NCBI RefSeq assembly: GCF_030846775.1
Contig: NZ_CP132910.1
Coordinates: 4,529,001 to 4,593,000, forward strand
DNA from: Geothrix sp. 21YS21S-2
GTDB lineage: Bacteria > Acidobacteriota > Holophagae > Holophagales > Holophagaceae
Length of the DNA: 64,000 bases
Reading direction: 5' to 3'
The position numbers were made by a program, and so were the translations under genes. Shown in pieces: positions 8,030-16,811 of this stretch; position 1 is the stretch's first letter; the number at the start of each line of letters is the position of its first letter. The notes beneath the pieces were generated by a model. The model did no database searches. It saw nothing but the letters and a program-made list of their open reading frames with translations, and was not told the DNA's origin.

Positions 8030-9403
8030 CTACATGGATTTCATGGATGACGATTCGCTCGGGGTCCCCGCCGCAGCGCCCTTCCGGGCGCCTGCGGACG
8101 CGGAAGCCCCCCCGCCGCCGCCCAGGGCCGTGCCGCCCAGGGACGTGGCGCCGATGGGGGGAGCGGAGCCCAGGTTCAGTTCGCGGTGGGCGATGTGGAT
8201 GGCCTGGGCCCGGGCCTGGGCCTGGAGGAGCCCGCTCTGGTCGGCGATCCAGCCGTTGAGGGCCTCCAGCACCGACAGGAAGGGCACCTTGCCCACCTCG
8301 TACTGGGAGAGGGTCGCGCGAAAGCTGGTCTCGCTCTGCACCAGGAGTCCGCTCCGGTAGAGCCGGATGACGCCCAGGGCCGCGTCCATCTGGGCGGCCC
8401 GCTCCTGGACGCGCTGGCCCAGCAGGGCCTCGAGGCTCTCCACCTCGGAGCCCGAAGCCTTCCGGCGGTGCTCCTGCTCGGCGATGGCCTGGGACTGCTT
8501 GCGCTTCTGCCACACGGGGAGGGAGATGGAGACGCTGGCGGTCCACATGGGATCGAGGCCGCCCCTGGGCATGTAGCCCGCGCTCAAGGCGAAGTCCGGG
8601 CGCCGGTCCAGGTGGGCCAGCTCCAGGGACTTCCCGGCCTGGGTCACGCCGATGCGCGCCGCCTTCAGCTCGGGGCTGAGGTTCCGGGCGCTGGCCGCGG
8701 CCTCCGGTACGTCGATCGCGGGGGGCTCGGGCAGCTGCTCCAGGGTGCGCTCCGTGGGCAGCGGAGCGTCGGGGGGCAGGGCGCGCAGCCGGTTCAGGGA
8801 GGCCAGGGTGCCGCGCTCCTCGGACTGGAGGTCGAGCCGGGACTGTTCCAGCCGCGTGCGCTCCAGCTGGGCCCGCAGCAGGTCCGCCTGGGACCCCTGG
8901 CCCACCTCGTAGCGCGACCGGGCCGTGGCCTCGGCCTGGCGGAGGAAGAGGGCCTGTTCGTCCAGGAGCCGGAGCTGGCTCCGGGCGAGGAGCAGGGCCA
9001 CGTAGCCCCGGCGCACGTCGGCCTCCAGGGTGAGCCGCACGCGGCTCGAGGACTCCATGGCCGCCTGGGAGCCCATGCGGGCGATGTCCCCGCGCAGGCC
9101 CCGCTTGCCGGGCCAGAGCAGGGGCTGGGTGACCATGATCGAGTAGTAGCTGCTCTCCATCTGGCCGACCTGGATCTTCTTGAACCCGTCGTTCTGGATG
9201 CCGAGGGAGAGGACCGGGTCGGGAAGGGCCCCCGCCTGGGGGATGCGTTCCGCTTCGGCCTGGGCCATGGCCCGGGAGCGGGCCGCGTCAGGGTTGCGGG
9301 CGAGGGCCTCCTGGACGAGGGCCGAGAGCTGGGGGTCTTCGGGTGCCTGGGCCAGGCACGCCGCGGGGAGGAGGCCTAGGGCCAGAATGGGCGCCATGCG
9401 CAT
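8030..9403 (-). CDS. cusC: TolC-family outer-membrane channel of the metal efflux system
   Basis: This 457-residue outer-membrane efflux protein has a signal peptide (MRMAPILALGLLPAACLAQA). Two long coiled-coil repeats follow, typical of the OEP family, such as LVQEALARNPDAARSRAMAQ and the equivalent ARNLSPELKAARIGVTQAGK. I chose ATG 9403 because it begins the signal peptide directly and has GGAG upstream. The frame stays open for 175 further codons upstream, but that part is antisense to the small gene and lacks family similarity. The C-terminus is Gly/Ala-rich and unusual. It forms the exit duct for the CusBA pair. Confidence 0.92.
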   Translation of the reverse strand: MRMAPILALGLLPAACLAQAPEDPQLSALVQEALARNPDAARSRAMAQAEAERIPQAGALPDPVLSLGIQNDGFKKIQVGQMESSYYSIMVTQPLLWPGKRGLRGDIARMGSQAAMESSSRVRLTLEADVRRGYVALLLARSQLRLLDEQALFLRQAEATARSRYEVGQGSQADLLRAQLERTRLEQSRLDLQSEERGTLASLNRLRALPPDAPLPTERTLEQLPEPPAIDVPEAAASARNLSPELKAARIGVTQAGKSLELAHLDRRPDFALSAGYMPRGGLDPMWTASVSISLPVWQKRKQSQAIAEQEHRRKASGSEVESLEALLGQRVQERAAQMDAALGVIRLYRSGLLVQSETSFRATLSQYEVGKVPFLSVLEALNGWIADQSGLLQAQARAQAIHIAHRELNLGSAPPIGATSLGGTALGGGGGASASAGARKGAAAGTPSESSSMKSM

Positions 9404-9464
9404 GGAGAACTCCGTATGCTGGGACTGCGTGCTCGTGATGAAGCCTACGACAAGCGAACGCGTC

Positions 9465-9860
9465 TCAGATACGGAATTGGCTGAGTTGTGCCTGGGGATC
9501 CCGGCGGGTGGGAAGGGGCGGGGCGTGGGCGGGCGCCGCCTCCAGGAAGGCGGTCCGGCCTTCGGGGCGGGCGGCGACGGCGGGCCAGGGCGCGGGTTCC
9601 TTGCGGGGCGCGGCCTTCCGGATCTGCGCGGTGCGGACCCGGGACACCAGGGCGGCGGGCGCCACGGTGGACTGGGAGGCCCCGGTGGGGCAGCGGGGGG
9701 CGCAGGGGACCTTGGGCATGCCGCAGGGACTCGGGTCCTGGGCTTCTCCGCCGCAGCAGCAACAGGCGGCGGGCGGCGCGCCGGCAACCAGCAGGCCCTG
9801 GGCCGGCCCCGAAAGGACGAGGGCGAGCAGGGCGATGAGGTTGAGGAGATGGCGGACCAT
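9465..9860 (-). CDS. Small exported Cys-rich protein heading the cus operon
   Basis: This 131-residue protein has a clear signal peptide (about 1-28) and then a cysteine cluster: C33-C36 in a row, C46 in PCGMP, C53 and C57. The remainder is Pro/Ala/Arg-rich and probably disordered. I do not recognise a named family. Position at the head of a copper/silver efflux operon and thiol density suggest periplasmic metal binding or sensing. The gap to the channel gene is 61 bp. ATG 9860 is preferred; an in-frame GTG at 9866 is also possible. Neither has a strong ribosome-binding site. The long opposite-strand frame here lacks any recognisable domain. Confidence 0.65.
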   Translation of the reverse strand: MVRHLLNLIALLALVLSGPAQGLLVAGAPPAACCCCGGEAQDPSPCGMPKVPCAPRCPTGASQSTVAPAALVSRVRTAQIRKAAPRKEPAPWPAVAARPEGRTAFLEAAPAHAPPLPTRRDPQAQLSQFRI

Positions 9861-9866
9861 GGGCAC

Positions 9867-10044
9867 CAGAGATTCAGGATAGGGCCATCCGAAAGGAACG
9901 CAATCGTGGATTTTTCATCGAATTGCATGAATGAGGAATATGCATAAACCGGTCATTGGGGATTTGGAAATTCAGTTCACTTGAAAAATTCAAAGGGTCT
10001 ATCATTCATCGCAACCCCCCACAAATGCTAGGTTGCACCCACCC
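9867..10044. promoter_or_regulatory. Divergent intergenic region between cus operon and signalling operon
   Basis: About 180 bp of markedly AT-richer DNA separate the minus-strand metal-efflux genes from the plus-strand kinase genes, so promoters for both should lie here. TTGAAAAATTCAA (about 9980-9993) is a short inverted repeat. No confident -35/-10 pair or copper-regulator box was identified. Confidence 0.4.
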
Positions 10045-11916
10045 ATGAGCGTTCCCGCATCCCTCTCCGCCCCGCGCCGCATCGCTGCCGCACTCCTCCC
10101 CGTGGCGGCCTGCTTCATGCAATGGCTGTGCTGGCCGGTGATCGTCCCCTTCGTGTGGTTCCTGTTCTATCCGACGGTCTTCCTCAGCTCCTGGCTCGGG
10201 GGCTTCGCTTCGGGCCTGGCGGCCACCTTCCTTTCCACCGGGCTCGTGTGGTGGTTCTTCATGGAGCCCGTCCACACGCTCCTCAAGGCGCGGCCGGGCG
10301 CCTACGTCAATTCGGTCGCCTTCATCGGCATGGGCCTGCTCTTCTCCTCGTTCCACGAACGCCTGCGCAAGGCCAAGCTCGAGGCCGCCGAGGCCCGGCT
10401 CCGGGAACGGGACGGGCTGCTGGAGCGCACGAGCCGCACGGCCAAGGTGGGCGGGTGGGAGTTCGACGCGGCCACCCATGCGGGTTCCTGGACGGCGGAG
10501 GTCGCCCGGATCCACGACCTGGACCCCTCCACCCAGCCGAACGTGGAGATGGGCCTGGCCTACTATCTGGAGCGGGACCGCCCGGCCATCGCCGAGGCCG
10601 TGCGCCGCGCCGTGGAGGAGGGGATCCCCTACGCGCTCGAGCTGGAGCTCGTGAGCGCCGCGGGCAACCGCAAATGGGTGCGCACCACGGGCCAGCCCGT
10701 GGTGGAGGGCGGCCGGGTGGTGAAGGTGCAGGGCGCCATGCAGGACATCTCCGACCGCAAGGCCATGGAGCTGGCCCTGCGCGACAGCGAGGCGCGGTTC
10801 CGGGCCCTGTTCGAGCAGGCCGGGGTGGGGGTCGTGGAGGTGGACGCGGCCAGCGGCAGGTTCGTGCGGGTCAACGGCCGGTTCTGCGAGATCCTCGGCT
10901 ACGGCGAGGCGGAACTCCTGGGGATGCGGTTCCAGGAGGTGACCCACCCCGGCGACCTGGACCGGAACGTGACCGAGACCCAACGCCTGGCCAGGGGTGA
11001 GATCCAGGGCTTCGCCTCCGAAAAGCGCTACCTGCGCAAGGACGGAGCCACCGTGTGGGCCGCGCTCACCGTGAGACCCCTGACCGGGCCCGGGCAGGAG
11101 GCCATGCACTTCGTGAGCATCATCGAGGACATCTCCGCCCGCAAGCGGGCCGAGGCCGAGGTGCGGACCCTGAACGCGACCCTGGAGCGGCGCGTGGCCG
11201 AGCGCACCCTGGAGCTCCAGGCCGCCAACCAGGAGCTGGAGAGCTTCGCCTACGCCGTGTCCCACGACCTGCGGGCCCCGCTCCGGGCCATGGACGGCTT
11301 CAGCAACGCCCTCCTGGAGGACTGCGCCCCGTCCCTCGACGCCGAAGGCCGGGGCTACCTGGACCAGATCATCAAGGCCAGCCACGCCATGAGCGGCCTC
11401 ATCGACGGGATCCTGCTCCTCTCCAGGGCCACCCGGGGGGACCTGGAGCGGGTGCCGGTGGACATCTCCGCCCTGGCCGAAGGCGTGCTCGAGGGACTCC
11501 GGAAGGCCGACGGGGAGCGCCCCCCCCGCTGGCGGGTGGAACCCGGGATCCTGGCCGAGGGGGATCCCCGGATGCTGAGGGCGGCCTTCACCAACCTCCT
11601 GGGCAACGCCTGGAAGTACACCGGAAGGTCGCCCGATCCCCTCATCGAAGTGGACCGCGTCCAGGAGGGCGGGTCGGCCTGGATCCGCATCCGGGACAAC
11701 GGCTGCGGCTTCGACATGGCCTTCGCGGACAAGCTCTGGAAGCCGTTCCAGCGCCTGCACCGCCAGGACGAGTACCCGGGCCTGGGCATCGGGCTCGCCA
11801 CGACCCAGCGCATCGTGAGCCGCCACGGAGGGCGCCTGCGCGCCGAGTCCGCCCCCGGCCAGGGGGCCGCCTTCCTGGTCTCCCTTCCTTCCGCCGCACC
11901 CCAGGAGTCGCCATGA
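10045..11916 (+). CDS. Membrane-bound sensor histidine kinase with two PAS domains
   Basis: This 623-residue kinase has a hydrophobic N-terminal region of about three membrane segments (residues 5-105) resembling the DUF4118/KdpD-type module. PAS domains follow at about 125-240 and 250-370, then a coiled coil, a DHp domain with phosphoacceptor H407 in SHDLRAPL and an HATPase domain (NLLGNAWKY, DNGCGFD, GLGIGLA). The DHp and ATPase resemble those of phytochrome-type kinases. ATG 10045 is chosen; an in-frame TTG at 10033 would add four residues. Its stop overlaps the next gene's start (ATGA), so a phosphotransfer pair is likely. It is divergent from the cus operon, but nothing in the sequence proves it regulates that operon. 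Confidence 0.9.
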   Translation: MSVPASLSAPRRIAAALLPVAACFMQWLCWPVIVPFVWFLFYPTVFLSSWLGGFASGLAATFLSTGLVWWFFMEPVHTLLKARPGAYVNSVAFIGMGLLFSSFHERLRKAKLEAAEARLRERDGLLERTSRTAKVGGWEFDAATHAGSWTAEVARIHDLDPSTQPNVEMGLAYYLERDRPAIAEAVRRAVEEGIPYALELELVSAAGNRKWVRTTGQPVVEGGRVVKVQGAMQDISDRKAMELALRDSEARFRALFEQAGVGVVEVDAASGRFVRVNGRFCEILGYGEAELLGMRFQEVTHPGDLDRNVTETQRLARGEIQGFASEKRYLRKDGATVWAALTVRPLTGPGQEAMHFVSIIEDISARKRAEAEVRTLNATLERRVAERTLELQAANQELESFAYAVSHDLRAPLRAMDGFSNALLEDCAPSLDAEGRGYLDQIIKASHAMSGLIDGILLLSRATRGDLERVPVDISALAEGVLEGLRKADGERPPRWRVEPGILAEGDPRMLRAAFTNLLGNAWKYTGRSPDPLIEVDRVQEGGSAWIRIRDNGCGFDMAFADKLWKPFQRLHRQDEYPGLGIGLATTQRIVSRHGGRLRAESAPGQGAAFLVSLPSAAPQESP

Positions 11917-12359
11917 ACAACGTGCCCGTGATCCTCATGGTCGAGGACAACCCCCAGGACGAGATGCTCACGCTGCGCTCCCTGCGCAAGGTGAACCTGG
12001 GGAACCTGGTGGAGGTGGTCCGGGACGGCCAGCAGGCCGTGGACTTCCTGTTCCGGGAGGGGGAGTTCGCCGGCAGGCCCGGGCCGGACCTCCCGGCCCT
12101 GGTGCTCCTGGACCTGGGGCTCCCCCGCCTGGGGGGCCTGGAGGTGCTGGCCCGGATCCGCAAGGACGAGCGCACCCGGGCCCTGCCGGTGGTGATCTTC
12201 ACCTCCTCCAGCGAGGAGGAGGACCGCCTCGCGAGCCTGCTCGGAGGCGCCAACAGCTTCGTCCGCAAGCCCGTGGACTTCGCCGAATTCGCCGAGAAGG
12301 TGGGCAGGCTGGGGGTCTACTGGGTGGCGGTGAACGAGGCGCCGCGCTCATGGAGCTGA
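11913..12359 (+). CDS. Single-domain receiver (Rcp1/CheY-like response regulator)
   Basis: This 148-residue protein is only a receiver domain: acidic E11/D12, phosphoacceptor D67 in LLDLGLPRLGG, the FTSSSEEED loop and the KPVDF lysine. It has no DNA-binding output. Such Rcp1-like receivers usually pair with phytochrome-type kinases like the one upstream and pass phosphate on or act by protein contact. The ATG at 11913 overlaps the kinase stop and has AGGAG upstream. Its own 3' end overlaps the following hybrid kinase by 10 bp, so all three are probably co-translated. Confidence 0.93.
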   Translation: MNNVPVILMVEDNPQDEMLTLRSLRKVNLGNLVEVVRDGQQAVDFLFREGEFAGRPGPDLPALVLLDLGLPRLGGLEVLARIRKDERTRALPVVIFTSSSEEEDRLASLLGGANSFVRKPVDFAEFAEKVGRLGVYWVAVNEAPRSWS

Positions 12360-14260
12360 CGGTGCGGCCCCGGCTGAAGCTCCTGGTGGTGGAGGACTCC
12401 GAGGCGGACTTCTCCCTCCACGTCCGCAACCTCACGAAGCACGGCACGGTGGCCGACTTCCACAGGGTGGACACCCTGGCCGCCCTGGAGACGGCCCTGC
12501 AGGACCATGCGTGGGACGCCGTCATCTCCGACTACAGCCTGCCCCAGCTGGAGTTCACCCAGGTCCTGGCCCTGGTCCGCAGGAAGCTGCCCGACGTCCC
12601 CTTCATCCTGGTCTCCGGCAGCATCGGCGAGGAGGCCGCGGTGGAGCTCCTCCGGCAGGGGGTCTGGGATTTCGTTTGGAAGGACCGCCCGGCCCGGCTC
12701 AGCCAGGCCCTCGTCCACTGCCTGGAGGAGGCGCGCGGCCGCTCCATCCGCCTCGAGGCCGAGCGGGCCCTGCGGGCCAGCGAAAGCCGCTACCGGTCGC
12801 TGTTCGAGAACATGCTGGACGGCTACGCCCACGCCCGGATCATCCGGGAGCGCGGCGAGGCCGTGGACTGGGTCTACGTGGACGTGAACCCCGCCTTCGA
12901 GCGGCTCACGGGGTTCAGGGACGTGGTGGGGAAGAGGCTGACCGACGTCATTCCCGGAATCCTCGAGGCCGAGCCGAACTTCATGGAGGCCTTCGCCAGG
13001 GTCGCCGCGACGGGCGTTCCCGAGCGGCTCGAGCTGTTCGTTCAGACGACGGACACCTGGTATTCCAACTCCATCTACAGCCCGGCCCGGGACGAATTCG
13101 TGGTGGTCTTCGACAACATCACCCAGCGCAAGACGGAGGAGACCGCGCGCCGGGTCCTGGAAGAGCAGATCCGGCACACCGAGAAGCTGGAGAGCCTGGG
13201 CAGCCTCGCCACCGGCGTGGCCCACGACATGAACAACGTCCTGGCCGCGATCCTCGCCGTCGGCCAGGTCCTGCAGCTCAAATCCGAGGAGGACCCGGGG
13301 ATGGCCTCGGCCCTGGACACCATCATCAAGGCCGCCAACCGGGGCCGGGACCTGGTGCGGGGCCTCACCAACTTCGCCCGCAAGGACCTGCGTGCGGCCG
13401 AACCCCTGGACCTCAACCGCCTCGTCAAGGACGAGGCGGCCCTCCTGGAACGCACCCTCCGCCATAAGATCCGCCTGGAGGTGGACCTGCACGAGCCCCT
13501 GCCGCCCTTCCTGGGCGAGGCCGGCAACTTCGGGAGCGCCCTCATGAACCTCTGTGTGAACGCGGTGGACGCCATGCCCGATGGCGGCGTCCTGGCCCTG
13601 CGCACCCGGGACGCCGAGCCGGGGTGGATGGAGCTGATCGTGGAGGACTCGGGCACCGGCATGCCTCCCGAGGTCGTCAAGCGCGCCCTGGAGCCCTTCT
13701 TCACCACCAAGGAGGCCGGGAAGGGCACGGGGCTCGGCCTGGCCATGGTCCACGGCACCATAAAGGCGCACGGCGGCACCGTGGAGATCCGCAGCGCGGT
13801 GGGCCGGGGCACCCGGATCCACGTCCGCCTTCCCGCCGTGGCCGGGGCCGCCCTGGAAGAGCACGGCCACGGGGTCGCAGGCGCCCGGCGCCGGGCGCTG
13901 AGGATCCTGGTGGTCGACGACGACGAGCTGATCCAGGCGACCGTCCCGCTCCTGCTCCACCACCTCGGCCACACGCCCGTGGCCGCCATGAGCGGAGAGG
14001 AGGCCCTGGACCTGCTGGAGAAGGGCCTGGAGGCCGACGCGGTGATCCTGGACCTGAACATGCCCGGCATGGGCGGCGAGGCCGCCTACCTGCGCCTGCG
14101 CAGGCTGCGGCCGAAGCTTCCGGTGCTGGTGGCCACGGGCTTCATGGACCCTTCCACGGTCCTCCTGCTCCAGGGGGACGACAGGGCCGCGAGCCTGTCC
14201 AAGCCCTTCTCCCTGGAAGAGCTGCACCGGAAGCTGGAGGCGCTGGTCCCTCCAGGCTGA
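12350..14260 (+). CDS. Hybrid histidine kinase: REC-PAS-HisKA-HATPase-REC
   Basis: This 636-residue soluble protein carries an N-terminal receiver (D61 in ISDYSLPQ), a PAS domain (about 140-260), a DHp domain with H292 in GVAHDMNNVL, an HATPase domain (NLCVNAVDAM, DSGTGM, GTGLGLAM) and a C-terminal receiver with D568 in LDLNMPGMGG. The DHp/ATPase are NtrB-like. Receivers on both sides suggest it can be switched by the upstream kinase/receiver pair and relay phosphate onward. There is no membrane segment. The last base of the stop codon directly abuts the stop of the convergent emrB-like gene, leaving no room for a terminator. Confidence 0.93.
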   Translation: MELTVRPRLKLLVVEDSEADFSLHVRNLTKHGTVADFHRVDTLAALETALQDHAWDAVISDYSLPQLEFTQVLALVRRKLPDVPFILVSGSIGEEAAVELLRQGVWDFVWKDRPARLSQALVHCLEEARGRSIRLEAERALRASESRYRSLFENMLDGYAHARIIRERGEAVDWVYVDVNPAFERLTGFRDVVGKRLTDVIPGILEAEPNFMEAFARVAATGVPERLELFVQTTDTWYSNSIYSPARDEFVVVFDNITQRKTEETARRVLEEQIRHTEKLESLGSLATGVAHDMNNVLAAILAVGQVLQLKSEEDPGMASALDTIIKAANRGRDLVRGLTNFARKDLRAAEPLDLNRLVKDEAALLERTLRHKIRLEVDLHEPLPPFLGEAGNFGSALMNLCVNAVDAMPDGGVLALRTRDAEPGWMELIVEDSGTGMPPEVVKRALEPFFTTKEAGKGTGLGLAMVHGTIKAHGGTVEIRSAVGRGTRIHVRLPAVAGAALEEHGHGVAGARRRALRILVVDDDELIQATVPLLLHHLGHTPVAAMSGEEALDLLEKGLEADAVILDLNMPGMGGEAAYLRLRRLRPKLPVLVATGFMDPSTVLLLQGDDRAASLSKPFSLEELHRKLEALVPPG

Positions 14261-15817
14261 TCAGTGGATCTGCATCCCGCCCGACCCGCTGCCGGGGTCC
14301 TTGAGGAGCATCACGAACGGCAGACACACGATGTACACCAGCACCAGGAAGGCGAAGACGTCCACGAAGGCCATGACGTACGACTGGCGGAGCACCTCGA
14401 AGCCCAGCATGCCCTGGGCCAGCCTCCCGCTGCTCTGCGGGTCCAGGCCGGAGGAGGCGCCCAGGGCCAGGTGGAGCCGGTGGGCGCCCTGCTGGAGAGC
14501 GCCGCTGTAGGGCGTCATGTGCTCGGCGAGGCGGGCGTGGTGGAACTGGCTGCGGGTCTGCAGGAGGGTGGCGGCCACGGCGATGCCCACGCTGCCCCCC
14601 TCGTTGCGCATGAGGTTGAAGAATCCCGCGGCCACGCCCATGGCCTCCCGCGGGATCCGGCGCATGGCCACCGTGGCGATGGGCACGAAGACGAACCCCA
14701 GTCCCAGGCCCCGGAAGCACCAGGCGTAGACCAGGTAGCCCATGCCGGAATGCAGGTTGATCGACGTGAGCAGCCAGCTGGAATAGATCTGGGCGAGGAA
14801 GCCCGCCGCCACGGTGTACCTCACGTCGACCTTGCCCATGATCAGCCCGGCCACCATCATGGCCACCACGCTGGCGACGCCGCCCGGGCTCAGCATGATC
14901 CCCGCCCAGGTGGGGGTCCAGCCCAGGAAGGTCTGCACGAACAGCGGCAGCATGACGAAGGCCGCGTACATCCCGAAGCTCGCCCCGAAGATCAGGAACA
15001 TCCCCGACGCGTACTCCGGCAGCTTGAACATCCGCAGGTCGACCAGGGGCCGTTCGGCGGTGAAGGACCGCCACAGGAAAAGGATGATGCCCAGGGCCGA
15101 GCAGGCCGCGTAGAGCGTGACGGTCCGGCTCTCGAACCAGTCCAGGCGCTCGCCCCGGTTCAGGAAGAGCTCCAGGCACCCCAGCCCCACGGCGATGAAG
15201 ATCAGGCTCCAGTAGTCCATGGCGCCCTCGGGCTTGCGGTCCGGCGCCTCGTCCACGAAGGCCGAAGCCAGGGCGTAGGAGAGGATCCCCACGGGGATGT
15301 TGATCCAGAAGATCCAGGGCCAGCTCCAGTTGTCCGTGACCCAGCCGCCCACCAGCGGCCCCACGATGGGGCCGCAGATGACGCCGATGCCGAAGACCGC
15401 CGTGGCGATGCCCTGCTCGGAGCGGGGGAAGGCCTCCATGGTGATGGCCTGGGACATGGGCACCATGGCGCCGCCCGTGAGGCCCTGGATCACCCGGGCC
15501 GCGATGAGCAGGCCCAGCGTGGGCGCGGCCCCCGCCGCCAGGGAGGCCAGGGTGAAGCCCGTGAGGCAGAACAGGTAGAGCCGCTTGCGGCCGAACCGGT
15601 TGCCCAGCCACCCCGTGATGGGCAGGACGATGGCGTTGGCCACCAGGTAGCTGGTGAGCACCCAGGTGATCTCGTCCGTGCCCGCGGCGTAGGTGCCCTT
15701 CATGTGGGGCAGGGCCACGTTGGCCACCGAGGTGTCCAGCACCTCCATGAACGTGCCCAGCATCAGGGCGAGGGCGATGACCCACTTGAAGGGCGCGCCC
15801 CGGTCCGTCCCGCTCAT
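14261..15817 (-). CDS. emrB: DHA2-family (EmrB/QacA-type) multidrug MFS transporter
   Basis: This 518-residue inner-membrane proton-drug antiporter has about 14 predicted membrane segments. It has the DHA2 signature LDTSVANVALPHM in TM1 and GWLGNRFGRKRLYL, the loop 2-3 motif. The region RVIQGLTGGAMVPMSQA in TM4 and the GPIVGPLVGGW motif C of drug exporters are also present. It works with the adaptor encoded just upstream and a TolC channel. Start ATG 15817 overlaps the adaptor stop (ATGA). It is the last gene of a tetR-tolC-emrA-emrB operon. Confidence 0.95.
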   Translation of the reverse strand: MSGTDRGAPFKWVIALALMLGTFMEVLDTSVANVALPHMKGTYAAGTDEITWVLTSYLVANAIVLPITGWLGNRFGRKRLYLFCLTGFTLASLAAGAAPTLGLLIAARVIQGLTGGAMVPMSQAITMEAFPRSEQGIATAVFGIGVICGPIVGPLVGGWVTDNWSWPWIFWINIPVGILSYALASAFVDEAPDRKPEGAMDYWSLIFIAVGLGCLELFLNRGERLDWFESRTVTLYAACSALGIILFLWRSFTAERPLVDLRMFKLPEYASGMFLIFGASFGMYAAFVMLPLFVQTFLGWTPTWAGIMLSPGGVASVVAMMVAGLIMGKVDVRYTVAAGFLAQIYSSWLLTSINLHSGMGYLVYAWCFRGLGLGFVFVPIATVAMRRIPREAMGVAAGFFNLMRNEGGSVGIAVAATLLQTRSQFHHARLAEHMTPYSGALQQGAHRLHLALGASSGLDPQSSGRLAQGMLGFEVLRQSYVMAFVDVFAFLVLVYIVCLPFVMLLKDPGSGSGGMQIH

Positions 15818-16809
15818 TCGCGGGTATCGATGACGGCGGAGACGCTGAGGCCCAGGCGCAGCTTGTGGGCGGGGTCGCCGCCGGGAGCCAGGCGGATGCG
15901 CACCGGGACCCGCTGGACGACCTTCACCCAGTTCCCCGTGGCGTTCTCGGCCGGCAGCAGGCTGAAGGCGGATCCGGTGCCCGCCGCGAGGCTCTCCACG
16001 ACGCCCGGGAAGTCCCGGTCGTCGATGTCGGCGCGCAGGGTGACCTTCTGGCCCGGGCGCACGCGCCGGAGCTGGGTCTCCTTGAAGTTGGCCTCCACCC
16101 AGAGGTCGTCGCGGCCCAGGGGGACCACCGCCAGGAGCGGCTGGCCCGCGGCCACCACCATGCCGGCCTCGGCCAGCTTGCGGGTGACGTAGCCGTCGCA
16201 GGGGGCGGCGATGGTGCAGTAGCCCTTCTGGAGCCGCACCTGCTCGATGGAGGCCAGGGCCTGTGCCTCCTTGCTCCCGCTCACCTGAAGTCCGCCCTGG
16301 ATGGCGGCGACCTGCTTGCGGGCCGCGTCGAGCTGGGCGGTGGCGACCTGGTGGGCCGTGCGGGCCTGGTCCAGCTTCTGGCGCGGAATGGACTGCCGCT
16401 CCACCAGGATCTCCAGGCGCTGGCGCTCCAGGGCGGCCAGGCCCTCCTGGCTTTCCGCGGCGCGCACCTGGGCCTGGGCCTGGGCGATCTGGGACCGGTT
16501 GAGGGCCATGGAGGCCCGGGCTTCGGCCAGGGAGCCCTGGGCCTTGGCCTCGGCGGCCTCGAAGTCCTTGGGATCCAGGGTGGCGAGCACCTGCCCGGCC
16601 TTCACGGGGTCGTTCTCCTTCACCCCGAGGGTGAGGATGGCCCCCGGCACCCGGGAGGCCACGGCGACCACGGGGCCCTTCACGTACGCGTCGTCGGTGG
16701 CCACGAAGACCTCGTTGTGCCGCCAGCTGAGGAAGCCCCAGACGCCGGCGGCGGCCGCCAGCGCCAGGATCACGGCCAGGGAGACCCACATTCGGGTGCG
16801 CTTTTCCAT
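15814..16809 (-). CDS. emrA: EmrA/HlyD-family membrane fusion protein
   Basis: This 331-residue adaptor has one N-terminal membrane anchor (about 7-27), a lipoyl half-motif (DDAYVKGPVVAVASRVPGAI), a long Ala/Gln-rich coiled-coil hairpin (about 75-190), the returning lipoyl half and a C-terminal beta-barrel. It bridges the MFS pump to the outer-membrane channel. ATG 16809 starts 2 bp after the channel gene's stop; the open frame upstream of it is antisense-like and has no family similarity. The end overlaps emrB by 4 bp. Confidence 0.94.
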   Translation of the reverse strand: MEKRTRMWVSLAVILALAAAAGVWGFLSWRHNEVFVATDDAYVKGPVVAVASRVPGAILTLGVKENDPVKAGQVLATLDPKDFEAAEAKAQGSLAEARASMALNRSQIAQAQAQVRAAESQEGLAALERQRLEILVERQSIPRQKLDQARTAHQVATAQLDAARKQVAAIQGGLQVSGSKEAQALASIEQVRLQKGYCTIAAPCDGYVTRKLAEAGMVVAAGQPLLAVVPLGRDDLWVEANFKETQLRRVRPGQKVTLRADIDDRDFPGVVESLAAGTGSAFSLLPAENATGNWVKVVQRVPVRIRLAPGGDPAHKLRLGLSVSAVIDTRE

Positions 16810-16811
16810 GT

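Noticed and set aside
9488-9882. Plus-strand open frames over the Cys-rich gene
   Set aside because: They lack a signal peptide or motif and are Arg/Gly/Pro-rich antisense translations.
8030-9928. A 632-residue version of the cus outer-membrane channel
   Set aside because: The extra N-terminal part is Pro/Arg-rich, antisense-like to the Cys-rich gene frame, and a signal peptide begins precisely at 9403.
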